A stretch of 64,000 nucleotides of DNA from an uncultured Planktomarina sp. (GTDB taxonomy: Bacteria; Pseudomonadota; Alphaproteobacteria; Rhodobacterales; Rhodobacteraceae). The stretch is taken from contig CAJJBZ010000005.1 in assembly GCA_905182535.1 (NCBI GenBank), forward strand, positions 120,905-184,904, read 5' to 3'. Within the stretch, counting starts at the first letter, position 1; every line of letters starts with the position of its first letter. Positions 1-8,060 of the stretch are shown piece after piece. The notes below the pieces were generated by a model. It worked only from the letters and a program-made list of their open reading frames with translations, did not search any database and was not told where the DNA came from. The translations under genes were made by a program, and so were the position numbers.

Positions 1-312
1 AAGTTGGAAAGCTATGGCCAGGCCTTTTTGTCGATAATCACTGGGGCTGAAACTCCTATGCATCCTACGCGTCGAAAGATGGCGGGGCGGCCTGAGGGTG
101 ATATATTTGATCAGCTTCTGGCGCGGCAGAAAGAGTTGGAGCGCGGTGCATTTGAGGGTGAAAAGCCCCTGACTTGCTCCACAGCAACATTGCGAAATAT
201 AGCCAAAGCTCGGCCAAAAAGTTTAGAGCGGCTCGAGCAAATTAGTGGAATGAATCTTGCGCGCACAGAACGTTTTGGCGCGGCTTTCTTGGAAATCTTG
301 CAGTCTGCGTAG
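1..312 (+). CDS. recQ: RecQ-type helicase, C-terminal part with HRDC repeats (partial)
   Basis: The gene enters from the left edge, so only the last 103 residues are visible. The C-terminal ~65 residues (DIFDQLLARQKEL to FLEIL) match an HRDC domain, the helical nucleic-acid-binding module at the end of ATP-dependent DNA helicase RecQ. The first visible residues (LESYGQAFLSII) look like the final helix of another HRDC domain, so the protein appears to carry two in tandem. No ATPase motifs lie inside the window, so RecQ is inferred from the HRDC pair; an RNase D-like HRDC protein is the main alternative. The first ATG is not a credible start because the frame stays open to base 1. Confidence 0.7.
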   Translation, partial: KLESYGQAFLSIITGAETPMHPTRRKMAGRPEGDIFDQLLARQKELERGAFEGEKPLTCSTATLRNIAKARPKSLERLEQISGMNLARTERFGAAFLEILQSA

Positions 313-347
313 GCTGAGCTAAGTTACTCACGATAGGAGAGTGAACT

Positions 348-1121
348 ATGTTGGTATGTATTTCGCCGGCGAAAAAGCTGGATTGGTCTGAGGTTGAACG
401 CACTGACCTCACGCAACCTGATTTTGTGCAGGAGGCTTTGAGCCTTGTCAAAACAGCCCGCGCACTTTCGGTTGAGGATTTGCAAAAACTGATGTCAATC
501 AGCAAAAATCTGGCAAGCCTGAACCGAGATCGGTTTCGCGACTACGCGCCAGAACCGGGTGCCAAAGCGTTGCGCCCCGCCGCCTTGGCCTTTGCGGGAG
601 ACACCTACCAAGGGCTGGAAGCTGCAAGCCTTAGTCGCGACGACATGCGCTGGGCTCAGGATCATTTGCGAATTTTGTCTGGGCTTTATGGCGTATTGCG
701 CCCCTTGGATCAAATCCAAGCTTACCGGCTTGAAATGGGTAGCCGTCTGAAAACCAAACGTGGTGGATCGCTTTATGCCTATTGGGGCCAAGAGATTTCA
801 AAAGCACTAAATATGCAGGCTGAGGTCACGGGATCAAAAGCCTTGATTAACTGTGCGAGCCAAGAGTATTTTGGTGCGGTTGATATCAAAGCACTCAGCC
901 TACCCATCATCACACCGCAATTTTTAGAATCCAAAGATGGAAATGCAAAGATCATAAGCTTTTATGCTAAAAAAGCTCGCGGAGCGATGGCACGGTTTGT
1001 GGTCCAAAACCGTCTTTCCGACGCTGGACAGATCGCTGATTTTGATGTGGGTGGATACAAATATCAACCGAGCCAGTCCACGCCTGAAGCGCCAGTTTTT
1101 ATGCGTGATTATCCGATTTGA
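348..1121 (+). CDS. yaaA: YaaA family peroxide-stress protein (DUF328/UPF0246)
   Basis: A 257-residue protein with the family's typical N-terminus (MLVCISPAKKLDW) and the conserved LSGLYGVLRPLDQIQAYRLEMG stretch around residues 120-140, near the usual length of about 255. In E. coli YaaA limits free iron and DNA damage during hydrogen peroxide stress and binds DNA. GGAG-like bases (ATAGGAGAG) lie about 6 nt before the ATG. It follows recQ by 35 bp in the same direction, so the two may be co-transcribed, and its end overlaps the convergent idi gene by 13 bp. The family assignment is firm; the exact role here is inferred from the E. coli protein. Confidence 0.9.
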   Translation: MLVCISPAKKLDWSEVERTDLTQPDFVQEALSLVKTARALSVEDLQKLMSISKNLASLNRDRFRDYAPEPGAKALRPAALAFAGDTYQGLEAASLSRDDMRWAQDHLRILSGLYGVLRPLDQIQAYRLEMGSRLKTKRGGSLYAYWGQEISKALNMQAEVTGSKALINCASQEYFGAVDIKALSLPIITPQFLESKDGNAKIISFYAKKARGAMARFVVQNRLSDAGQIADFDVGGYKYQPSQSTPEAPVFMRDYPI

Positions 1122-1633
1122 TCACCAAATATTGCTTTGGAATGCTGGTTTAAGTATATTTTTAGCCACGGGGTGAACTCTTGTGGTCGCTCTCTAGTTT
1201 GGCACGCTAAATCTTTTAGGCTTTCCCAGCGATAGTCCATGACCTCATCAACGTTGGGTTGGATTGAAATCCCAGCTGCTTGAACAACAAATATCTCGAC
1301 AACCTCATGTTCAATCATACCGCCACCCACATCGGCACGATACTCCACAGTGTCGCGATATACCGGAGTTTGTCCAAAAATTCCAAGCTCTTCATCCAGC
1401 CTGCGGATCGCGCACTGCAGTCCAGATTCACTCCATTCTGGATGGGTACAGCAGGCATTAGCCCAAAGGCCAGGTGTGTGGTATTTCGACAATGCGCGGC
1501 ATTGTAAAAGTGTTTTATCACCCTGCATTACAAAGACAGACACTGCCTTATGGCGCAAACCACGCAAGTGGGTTTGCAGTTTTTCAACAGGCTGCAACGT
1601 ACCATCCACCCATGCGGGTATCAAAATTTTCAT
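1109..1633 (-). CDS. idi: Isopentenyl-diphosphate delta-isomerase, type I
   Basis: A 174-residue Nudix-fold enzyme that interconverts isopentenyl and dimethylallyl diphosphate in the isoprenoid pathway. Visible are the catalytic-cysteine segment (LWANACCTHP, around residue 57-66), the Nudix-like RRLDEELG helix near residue 78-85 and the acidic EHEVVEIFVV stretch near residue 110 that carries the second catalytic residue in this family. Length matches the Rhodobacter enzymes. In phototrophic Rhodobacteraceae, idi usually sits in or beside the photosynthesis gene cluster; here it is divergent from hemA with about 280 bp between them. The tail-to-tail overlap with yaaA leaves no room for a terminator. 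Confidence 0.92.
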   Translation of the reverse strand: MKILIPAWVDGTLQPVEKLQTHLRGLRHKAVSVFVMQGDKTLLQCRALSKYHTPGLWANACCTHPEWSESGLQCAIRRLDEELGIFGQTPVYRDTVEYRADVGGGMIEHEVVEIFVVQAAGISIQPNVDEVMDYRWESLKDLACQTRERPQEFTPWLKIYLNQHSKAIFGDQIG

Positions 1634-1916
1634 TGGTTTTGCCCTAGTTCTATATCCTAACCATAGAGGTAAATTGATTGACGCAAAAGTAAAAGATATC
1701 GAAATTTTGCTTCTATATTAAACAAATTACCTAAGGCATGCCTGTGGATGGCGGAAATGTCGCGGCTAATAGTGTTAAAATTGGTTGTATCAGTGCAGAA
1801 ACTTACGCCACTTGCCTTACATAAACTCTTAGAAATACCCATGGCTAAGCTATTATGATTATCAAACGTATTGTAAACATGCGGATAGTCTCAAGGATAA
1901 CAGAAAGAAATTAGTG

Positions 1917-3128
1917 ATGTCGTTTGACAGTTTTTTCAAAGACCAGCTCGATCAACTGAAGCAAGATGGCAACTATCGCTACTTTGCGGATCTTGAGCGT
2001 GCTGCCGGAAAGTTTCCACGCGCAACCAATCACTTTGACGGCGGTACGCGCGATGTGACTGTTTGGTGCTCTAACGATTATTTAGGTATGGGACAGCATC
2101 CAAAGGTGATTGCCGCTATGCAAGAGGCTGTGGGCCGTTGCGGTACTGGTGCTGGTGGCACGCGCAACATTAGTGGCACGAATCATGACCACTTGTTACT
2201 TGAACGTGAGTTGGCTGATTTGCACGGCAAGGATGCAGCGCTTTTGTTCACTTCGGGATATGTATCTAACTGGACCACCCTTACTACTCTTGGTGCTAAA
2301 ATTCCTGATATTGTGATTCTGTCTGACAGTGAGAACCATGCCTCGATGATTGAGGGCATTCGTCACTCTAAAGCTGATAAAATGATCTGGGCACACAATA
2401 ATGTGGAAGATCTGGATCGTAAATTAACCGCCTGTGGGGATCGCCCAAAGCTTGTGGCTTTTGAGAGCGTGTATTCCATGGACGGGGATATTGCGCCAAT
2501 GGCTGCGATTTTGGATGTTTGTGAAAAGCACGGTGCCCTGACCTATCTTGATGAGGTGCATGCGGTTGGTATGTACGGCCCTCGTGGTGGTGGTATCAGC
2601 GAGCGCGAAGGTTTGGCGCATAGGATCGATATCATTGAAGGTACGTTGGGTAAGGCATTTGGCTGCGTCGGTGGCTATATCACTGGCTCGGAAGCCATCT
2701 GTGATTTTGTTCGTTCTTTTGGGTCTGGTTTTATTTTTACTACAGCATTGCCGCCGGCTGTGGCGGCGGCGGCTCGCACCTCGATTATGCATCTTAAAAC
2801 CAGTGAGGTTGAACGTTTGGGTCAGCGTGCCCAAGTGGCTCGCCTTCGCGCTGGACTGGACCGGGCGGGTATTCCATATTTGCAAAATGACAGCCATATC
2901 GTACCTGTCATGATTAAGGATGCGGTTAAAACCAAGATGCTTGCGGATTACCTGATGGATGTATTCGGTATCTATGTGCAGCCAATTAACTATCCAACTG
3001 TCCCCAAAGGAACAGAGCGCTTGCGCTTCACTCCATCTCCACTGCACACGGATGCTGATGTGGATCATCTTGTTGCTGCGCTTACTGAGTTGTGGAACCA
3101 ATGTGCCCTTTCGCGTGCGGTTGCTTAG
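1917..3128 (+). CDS. hemA: 5-aminolevulinate synthase (ALAS)
   Basis: A 403-residue PLP enzyme condensing glycine with succinyl-CoA to 5-aminolevulinate, the first step of tetrapyrrole synthesis in alphaproteobacteria. The glycine-rich [17 protein letters not shown] region, the [15 protein letters not shown] segment and the PLP-binding lysine in [10 protein letters not shown] (about residue 246) are all present, and length is normal. A GTG at 1914 lies directly before the ATG at 1917; I prefer ATG because related proteins begin at this position. Cytochrome c2 follows 89 bp later in the same orientation. This hemA-cytochrome c2 pairing is seen at the edges of photosynthesis gene clusters in Roseobacter relatives, but no bch, puf or puh gene lies in this window. 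Confidence 0.95.
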   Translation: MSFDSFFKDQLDQLKQDGNYRYFADLERAAGKFPRATNHFDGGTRDVTVWCSNDYLGMGQHPKVIAAMQEAVGRCGTGAGGTRNISGTNHDHLLLERELADLHGKDAALLFTSGYVSNWTTLTTLGAKIPDIVILSDSENHASMIEGIRHSKADKMIWAHNNVEDLDRKLTACGDRPKLVAFESVYSMDGDIAPMAAILDVCEKHGALTYLDEVHAVGMYGPRGGGISEREGLAHRIDIIEGTLGKAFGCVGGYITGSEAICDFVRSFGSGFIFTTALPPAVAAAARTSIMHLKTSEVERLGQRAQVARLRAGLDRAGIPYLQNDSHIVPVMIKDAVKTKMLADYLMDVFGIYVQPINYPTVPKGTERLRFTPSPLHTDADVDHLVAALTELWNQCALSRAVA

Positions 3129-3217
3129 CGTGAAATAATGCTGCTTCTGACTAAGGGCCCTATGGTCTGTATCTGTGATATAATCATCAATAAATAGAAC
3201 GACTGGGAAGATTTGGG

Positions 3218-3661
3218 ATGAAACATACCTTAATGGCCGCTCTATTAGTCATGCTGGCTTCACCGGTTTTGGCTGGTGGCCATTCCGCAACTGGTGACGT
3301 GGTAGCTGGTGAGATTGCCTACAGCAAGCAGTGCGTAGCTTGCCATGTTGTTGTGAATGATGACGGTGAAAAGCTGGCTGGGCGTAATGGGAAGTCAGGG
3401 CCAAATCTCTATAATATAGCAGGGGCAAGTGCCGGTATAGTTGAGGGTTACCGCTATGGTAAATCGATTGTTGCTGCTGGTGCAGAAAATGGTTTGGTTT
3501 GGACCGAAGCTACTTTTGTAGCGTATGTTCAAGATCCAAAGGGTTTTCTGCGTTCATACCTAAATGATAAAAAAGCCCGTGCGAAGATGAGCTACAAAGT
3601 GCGTAACGAAGAAGATGCGCGCAATGTTTATGCGTATTTGTTCAGCCTGTATGCTGAGTAA
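3218..3661 (+). CDS. cycA: Periplasmic cytochrome c2 / c550
   Basis: A 147-residue secreted class I cytochrome c. Residues 1-19 form a signal peptide (MKHTLMAALL to VLAGG); the haem site CVACH is at about residues 39-43, followed by the c2-typical LAGRNGKSGPNLYN segment, and the axial methionine lies in KMSYKV near residue 128. The order and spacing closely resemble Rhodobacter cytochrome c2. Its role is electron transfer from the bc1 complex (petABC, encoded at 16.6-19.3 kb) to cytochrome oxidase or a reaction centre. AAGATTTGGG precedes the ATG, a weak ribosome site. A hairpin follows the stop codon. Confidence 0.92.
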   Translation: MKHTLMAALLVMLASPVLAGGHSATGDVVAGEIAYSKQCVACHVVVNDDGEKLAGRNGKSGPNLYNIAGASAGIVEGYRYGKSIVAAGAENGLVWTEATFVAYVQDPKGFLRSYLNDKKARAKMSYKVRNEEDARNVYAYLFSLYAE

Positions 3662-3667
3662 TAAGTT

Positions 3668-3702
3668 TCAAGCGCCACCCCTTTAAGGGAGGCGGCGCTT
3701 GA
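3668..3702. terminator. Inverted repeat between cycA and the thiolase gene, likely bidirectional terminator
   Basis: A perfect 9-bp outer stem (3668-3676 with 3694-3702, TCAAGCGCC/GGCGCTTGA) encloses a second short palindrome (CCCTTTAAGGG). It sits directly between two convergent genes, where a shared transcription stop is expected. There is no long T run on either side, so rho-independent strength is uncertain. Confidence 0.6.
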
Positions 3703-3708
3703 TCTTCG

Positions 3709-4884
3709 TTAGATTCTCTCAATCGCCACAGCAATCCCTTGACCGCCACCGATACACATGGTGGCCAGACCCTTTTGGCCGCCGCTGCGTTCTAGCTCAG
3801 CCATTAGCTTGACCATGATAATAGCTCCTGTAGCCCCCACTGGATGGCCTAAAGCAATGGCTCCTCCATTGGGGTTTACCCTTGCTGGATCAAGCCCAAG
3901 GCCTCGGTTCACAGCAATAGCCTGCGCTGCGAAAGCTTCATTGCTTTCAACCACATCAAAATCACCAATTGAAAGGCCTGTTTTAGCCATCAAATTCGAA
4001 ACAGCTGGAACCGGTCCAATCCCCATGACTTCAGGACGCACGCCGGCATGTCCATAGCCAAGTAGGCGAAATTTAGGTATTAATCCGGCGCGCTCGGCCG
4101 CATCAGCGCGGGCTAAAACGATTGCTGCAGCCCCATCATTGATACCAGAGGCATTTCCGGCGGTCACAGTGCCATTTTTTTGAAATACGGTACGCAGACC
4201 AGCTAAAACCTTGGCTGTTGTGGCCTTTGGGTGCTCGTCGGTGATGAAATCCACTATGTCACGTTTGACCGCAATCGACACTGGCGTAATTTGCTCCACA
4301 AAGCGGCCATCAGTAATAGCTGCCGCAGCTCGGTTTTGGCTTTCAAGCGCAAAGTCATCTTCACCGGTCCGTGTCACCGCATTTTCTTGTGCCACATTTT
4401 CAGCAGTAATTCCCATATGGCCTGTACCGAATGGACAATGTAGCGCACCCAGCATCATATCTAGCGCTATGACATCTCCCATCTTTTGGCCCCATCTCTG
4501 CGCCTGCATTATATAGGGGGATCGGCTCATATTCTCAGCACCACCGGCCAGGCCAAACTCTGCATCGCCTAGCATCAGAGATTGCGCAACTGATACGATG
4601 GCTTGCAGACCTGAGCCGCAAAGTCGATTTACATTCATGGCTGGGGCGCTGTCAGAAATACCCGCTTGTAGGGCCGCGACCCGCGACAAATACATATCAC
4701 GGGGCTCTGTATTGATGACATGCCCAAAAGCCACATGACCAATTTGGCCACCGTCAACTTGCGCGCGCATCAAAGCTGATTTGGCCACTGTGGTGCCCAA
4801 ATCAATTGGAGTTATGGTTGCTAAGCTGCCGCCAAATGCACCAATTGCTGTACGAGCGCCGCCAAGAATTACGATATCTGTCAT
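3709..4884 (-). CDS. Acetyl-CoA C-acetyltransferase (beta-ketothiolase)
   Basis: A 391-residue thiolase that reversibly condenses two acetyl-CoA or cleaves 3-ketoacyl-CoA. The nucleophilic cysteine lies in NRLCGSGLQAI near residue 88, the His in GGAIALGHPVGATGA near 350, and the second active cysteine in MCIGGGQG near 380. I place the start at 4884 rather than the upstream ATG at 4896 because GGAGG lies 5 nt before it, inside the longer reading. It stands alone and divergent from dnaE2, with no phaB or fatty-acid genes beside it, so biosynthetic versus degradative use cannot be told from context. A second thiolase is encoded at 45.1 kb. Confidence 0.92.
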   Translation of the reverse strand: MTDIVILGGARTAIGAFGGSLATITPIDLGTTVAKSALMRAQVDGGQIGHVAFGHVINTEPRDMYLSRVAALQAGISDSAPAMNVNRLCGSGLQAIVSVAQSLMLGDAEFGLAGGAENMSRSPYIMQAQRWGQKMGDVIALDMMLGALHCPFGTGHMGITAENVAQENAVTRTGEDDFALESQNRAAAAITDGRFVEQITPVSIAVKRDIVDFITDEHPKATTAKVLAGLRTVFQKNGTVTAGNASGINDGAAAIVLARADAAERAGLIPKFRLLGYGHAGVRPEVMGIGPVPAVSNLMAKTGLSIGDFDVVESNEAFAAQAIAVNRGLGLDPARVNPNGGAIALGHPVGATGAIIMVKLMAELERSGGQKGLATMCIGGGQGIAVAIERI

Positions 4885-4964
4885 GTTTTCCTCCATTTTG
4901 GTTACTCTAAGTGGCTTGGCAATCGAGGAAAAGCGAAACCTAACGATATGGGAATTGAATTAGA

Positions 4965-4979
4965 GAACAAAGTGTGAAC
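4965..4979 (+). promoter_or_regulatory. LexA (SOS) box of dnaE2
   Basis: GAAC at 4965-4968 and GAAC at 4976-4979 are separated by exactly 7 bases, a perfect match to the alphaproteobacterial LexA direct repeat GTTC-N7-GTTC read on the other strand. It lies just ahead of an error-prone polymerase gene, a classic SOS target. The box covers the GTG at 4974, which argues that translation starts further downstream. Confidence 0.8.
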
Positions 4980-5015
4980 AAAATAGTGGACGGAATCACT
5001 TATCTGGTCTGTTTT

Positions 5016-8000
5016 ATGTCCCATTCTAAAGTCATTAATCTGCCACAACTCCAGCGACCTTGGGCGGAGCTGCAAGCCTGTTCGAACTTCACTTTTCTAA
5101 CAGGAGGATCGCATCCTGAGGAATATATGGACCGTGCTGCATTTTTAGGCCTATCTGCGGTGGCGATTGCGGATGTAAACTCTGTTGCAGGAATCGTGCG
5201 TGCGCACACTAGGGGACGTGAGATTAAGCGTATGGTTGCCGAACGGCAGGCCTTTGATCATAGAATAGGATTAATTGGCCCGCCTGTACCACTTGGGCTT
5301 AAGCGCAGCACTTCTGCGCAGATTTACAACATGCCACGCTTGCTTCCAGCGGCTAAGATCGTACTGCGTGATGGGTTTACGGCTACGCTCTTACCGAAAA
5401 GTCGCTTAGGCTGGGGACGGCTATGCCGTTTAATTTCACGTGGGCGGCTGCGTGTGGAGAAAGGTACTTGTGATATTGGGTTTGAAGACCTGCTTGAGTT
5501 TGGCGGTGACCAACTGATTTTGCTGCATGCGCCACCATCTCAGAAGGCGCCAGTTGTAGCGGACTCGTGGCTTTTACTTGCGCGCCGCTTGATATGTCGC
5601 TTTCCCCAAGATGTGATGTTACTTTTGGCCCCAGTCTATGATGGCCAAGATGTGGCACGTTTTGTTAATATGGCAGCCTTTAGCCGTGAGCTTTCCGCTC
5701 CACTGGTGGCTTCTGCGGCACCAGTGATGCACCATGGATCACGGCGTCGGTTGACTGATGTGCTGACGGCAATCCGCCTTGGAGTGCAGGTGGATAATTT
5801 GGGCCGTGCGGCGCAGCCTAACGCGGAGCAGCGTCTTCGCTCTGCCACTGAAGCTGCAACTTTGTTTCATGCCTACCCTGAGGCTTTGATGCAAACGGCA
5901 CGGATATTAGAGCGGCTCAATTTTTCACTGGATGCCCTGCGATATGAATATCCCTCCGAGCTGACTGGAGACGAGACCCCAGCAGATCGGCTTCGGCGGT
6001 TGGCCTATGATGGGCTTGAGTGGCGCTACCCCAATGGCGCCAGCGAGAGGGTCAAAGGGTTGATGGAGCATGAGCTGTCCTTAATCAGCAAGCTGGATTA
6101 TGAGCCATATTTTTTGACTGTAAATGATATTGTGGCCTTCGCCCGGTCGCGTGGCATTCTGTGCCAAGGTCGAGGATCTGCTGCAAATTCTGTGCTGTGC
6201 TATTGTTTGGGCGTTACCTCTGTTAGCCCAGAGGTGGGCACTATGGTGTTTGAGCGCTTTGTATCAGAGGCCCGCAATGAGCCACCAGACATTGATGTGG
6301 ATTTTGAGCATGAGCGCCGCGAGGAGGTGATTCAGTACATATATGCGCGATATGGCAGGCATCGTGCTGGGCTTTGTGCCACGGTAGTGCACTATCGTGG
6401 TAAGCGGGCAATTCGGGAAGTGGGCCGGGCCATGTGCCTGTCAGAAGATACGATTGGCGCTCTCTCGTCTCAGCTGTGGAGTTTTTTCTCAACCAAAGGG
6501 GAGGCCGCCCGAATGGTTGAAATTGGCTTGGATCCCAACGATCCTCACCTTCGCCAAACTATGGCTTTGATCTATGAAGTGATTGGGTTTCCGCGACATC
6601 TATCCCAACATGTTGGGGGCTTTATCATCACAGATGGCCGGCTGGATGAGTTGGTGCCAATAGAGAATGCTACGATGGAAGGTCGCACTGTCATCTGCTG
6701 GGACAAGGATGATATCGATAGTCTAGGCATTCTGAAAGTGGATATTCTGGCCTTGGGTATGCTGACCTGTATTCGTAAAGCCTTTGATCTGATCGCTGTA
6801 CATCATGGGGTGAATTACAGCCTTGCCACCCTGCCACCTGAGGATCCAGCCGTTTATGACATGCTTTGCCGAGCTGATACTTTGGGAGTGTTCCAGGTGG
6901 AGAGCCGGGCGCAGATGAATTTCTTACCCCGCATGCGCCCCCGCACTTTTTATGATCTAGTGATCGAAGTGGCCATTATTCGACCAGGCCCTATTCAAGG
7001 CGACATGGTGCATCCCTATATTCGCCGCCGAAATGGGGAGGAGGCGGTAAGTTTCCCCTCAGATGCGCTCGGAACTGTATTGGGAAAAACTTTGGGGGTA
7101 CCATTATTTCAGGAACAAGCAATGCAAATTGCTATTGTGGGCGCTGGTTTCACTCCAGATCAAGCCGACCGTCTCCGCCGCTCTCTAGCCACTTTTAAAA
7201 AGCACGGCAATGTCAGTGAATTCCAATCACTTTTTATGCGCGGCATGCTGCGCAATGGTTATGAGGAGCAATTTTCGGCACGTTGTTTTGCGCAGATTGA
7301 GGGTTTTGGTTCCTATGGTTTTCCTGAAAGCCATGCTGCTAGTTTTGCCCTATTGGTCTATGCCTCAAGTTGGCTCAAGTATCATCACCCTGGCATATTT
7401 GCGTGCGCTTTATTGAATTCGCAGCCTATGGGATTTTATGCGCCCGCCCAAATTGTGCGCGATGCCCGCACCCATGGGGTCCCGGTGCGGCCAATCTGTA
7501 TCAATGCTAGTTATTGGGACAATGTGATTGAGCCGGATGGCACTGGTGGCTTGGCCATAAGGCTAGGATTTAGACAAATCAAGAGTATGTCTGAGGATGA
7601 GGTGGCGTGGCTGACTGCAGCGCGTGGAAATGGTTATAGGGATGTTGAAGCTGTTTGGCAGAAGGCTGGGCTAAGCCCAAAAATGATCCAAGTATTGGCG
7701 GAAGCGGATGCGTTTAAAGGTCTTGGCTTGTCGCGTCGCACTGCGCTTTGGGCTGCCAAAGCAATCACCGCGGATCGTCCCCTGCCGTTGTTCTCTCAAG
7801 ATCTTGGGGGTGAAGGTATTGTAGAGGCACAGGTACATTTGCCTGAGATGACCGAGGGTGAGGAGGTGGTAGAAGATTATGTCTCTATGCGCTTAACTCT
7901 ACGCTCGCATCCTGTGGCGTTAATTCGGCACCGTTTAACCCCGGGGATGGGCCAAGCACCCGCGGCACCTGTGGGGTTGGAGAGTGTTTCTCGCCGACCC

Positions 8001-8060
8001 GATACGGAAAATTACAGCCTTCAGCGTCGTCCACAGAGTGCAAACATCATTAACTTTTAA
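5016..8060 (+). CDS. dnaE2: Error-prone DNA polymerase DnaE2 (ImuC), short C-terminus
   Basis: A 1014-residue C-family DNA polymerase for SOS translesion synthesis. The N-terminal PHP domain (WAELQACSNFTFLTGGSHPEE) is followed by the polymerase core: the GRGSAANS motif, the catalytic aspartates in PDIDVDF and the third in KVDILALGML. The frame is open from GTG 4974, but a LexA box overlaps that codon, so ATG 5016 is preferred; no strong ribosome site precedes either. The C-terminus ends about 50 residues after RSHPVALIRH, whereas DnaE2 proteins usually continue through an OB-fold domain of roughly 80-100 more residues that I cannot find. The usual partners imuA and imuB are not adjacent. Confidence 0.93.
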   Translation: MSHSKVINLPQLQRPWAELQACSNFTFLTGGSHPEEYMDRAAFLGLSAVAIADVNSVAGIVRAHTRGREIKRMVAERQAFDHRIGLIGPPVPLGLKRSTSAQIYNMPRLLPAAKIVLRDGFTATLLPKSRLGWGRLCRLISRGRLRVEKGTCDIGFEDLLEFGGDQLILLHAPPSQKAPVVADSWLLLARRLICRFPQDVMLLLAPVYDGQDVARFVNMAAFSRELSAPLVASAAPVMHHGSRRRLTDVLTAIRLGVQVDNLGRAAQPNAEQRLRSATEAATLFHAYPEALMQTARILERLNFSLDALRYEYPSELTGDETPADRLRRLAYDGLEWRYPNGASERVKGLMEHELSLISKLDYEPYFLTVNDIVAFARSRGILCQGRGSAANSVLCYCLGVTSVSPEVGTMVFERFVSEARNEPPDIDVDFEHERREEVIQYIYARYGRHRAGLCATVVHYRGKRAIREVGRAMCLSEDTIGALSSQLWSFFSTKGEAARMVEIGLDPNDPHLRQTMALIYEVIGFPRHLSQHVGGFIITDGRLDELVPIENATMEGRTVICWDKDDIDSLGILKVDILALGMLTCIRKAFDLIAVHHGVNYSLATLPPEDPAVYDMLCRADTLGVFQVESRAQMNFLPRMRPRTFYDLVIEVAIIRPGPIQGDMVHPYIRRRNGEEAVSFPSDALGTVLGKTLGVPLFQEQAMQIAIVGAGFTPDQADRLRRSLATFKKHGNVSEFQSLFMRGMLRNGYEEQFSARCFAQIEGFGSYGFPESHAASFALLVYASSWLKYHHPGIFACALLNSQPMGFYAPAQIVRDARTHGVPVRPICINASYWDNVIEPDGTGGLAIRLGFRQIKSMSEDEVAWLTAARGNGYRDVEAVWQKAGLSPKMIQVLAEADAFKGLGLSRRTALWAAKAITADRPLPLFSQDLGGEGIVEAQVHLPEMTEGEEVVEDYVSMRLTLRSHPVALIRHRLTPGMGQAPAAPVGLESVSRRPDTENYSLQRRPQSANIINF

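Noticed and set aside
1674..1687. TTGAT-N4-GCAAA resembling an FNR box between idi and hemA
   Set aside because: The right half differs at two positions from ATCAA/GTCAA, so it is not a convincing FnrL site without a regulator test.
1657..1842. Open frame on the minus strand between idi and hemA
   Set aside because: No protein-like composition, no ribosome site, and it lies in the likely promoter region of hemA.
2424..3101. 225-residue open frame opposite hemA
   Set aside because: Antisense shadow of a strongly conserved gene, with low-complexity, Cys/His/Arg-rich content.
4974..5015. N-terminal extension of dnaE2 from GTG 4974
   Set aside because: It overlaps a perfect LexA box and lacks a good ribosome site, so ATG 5016 is preferred.
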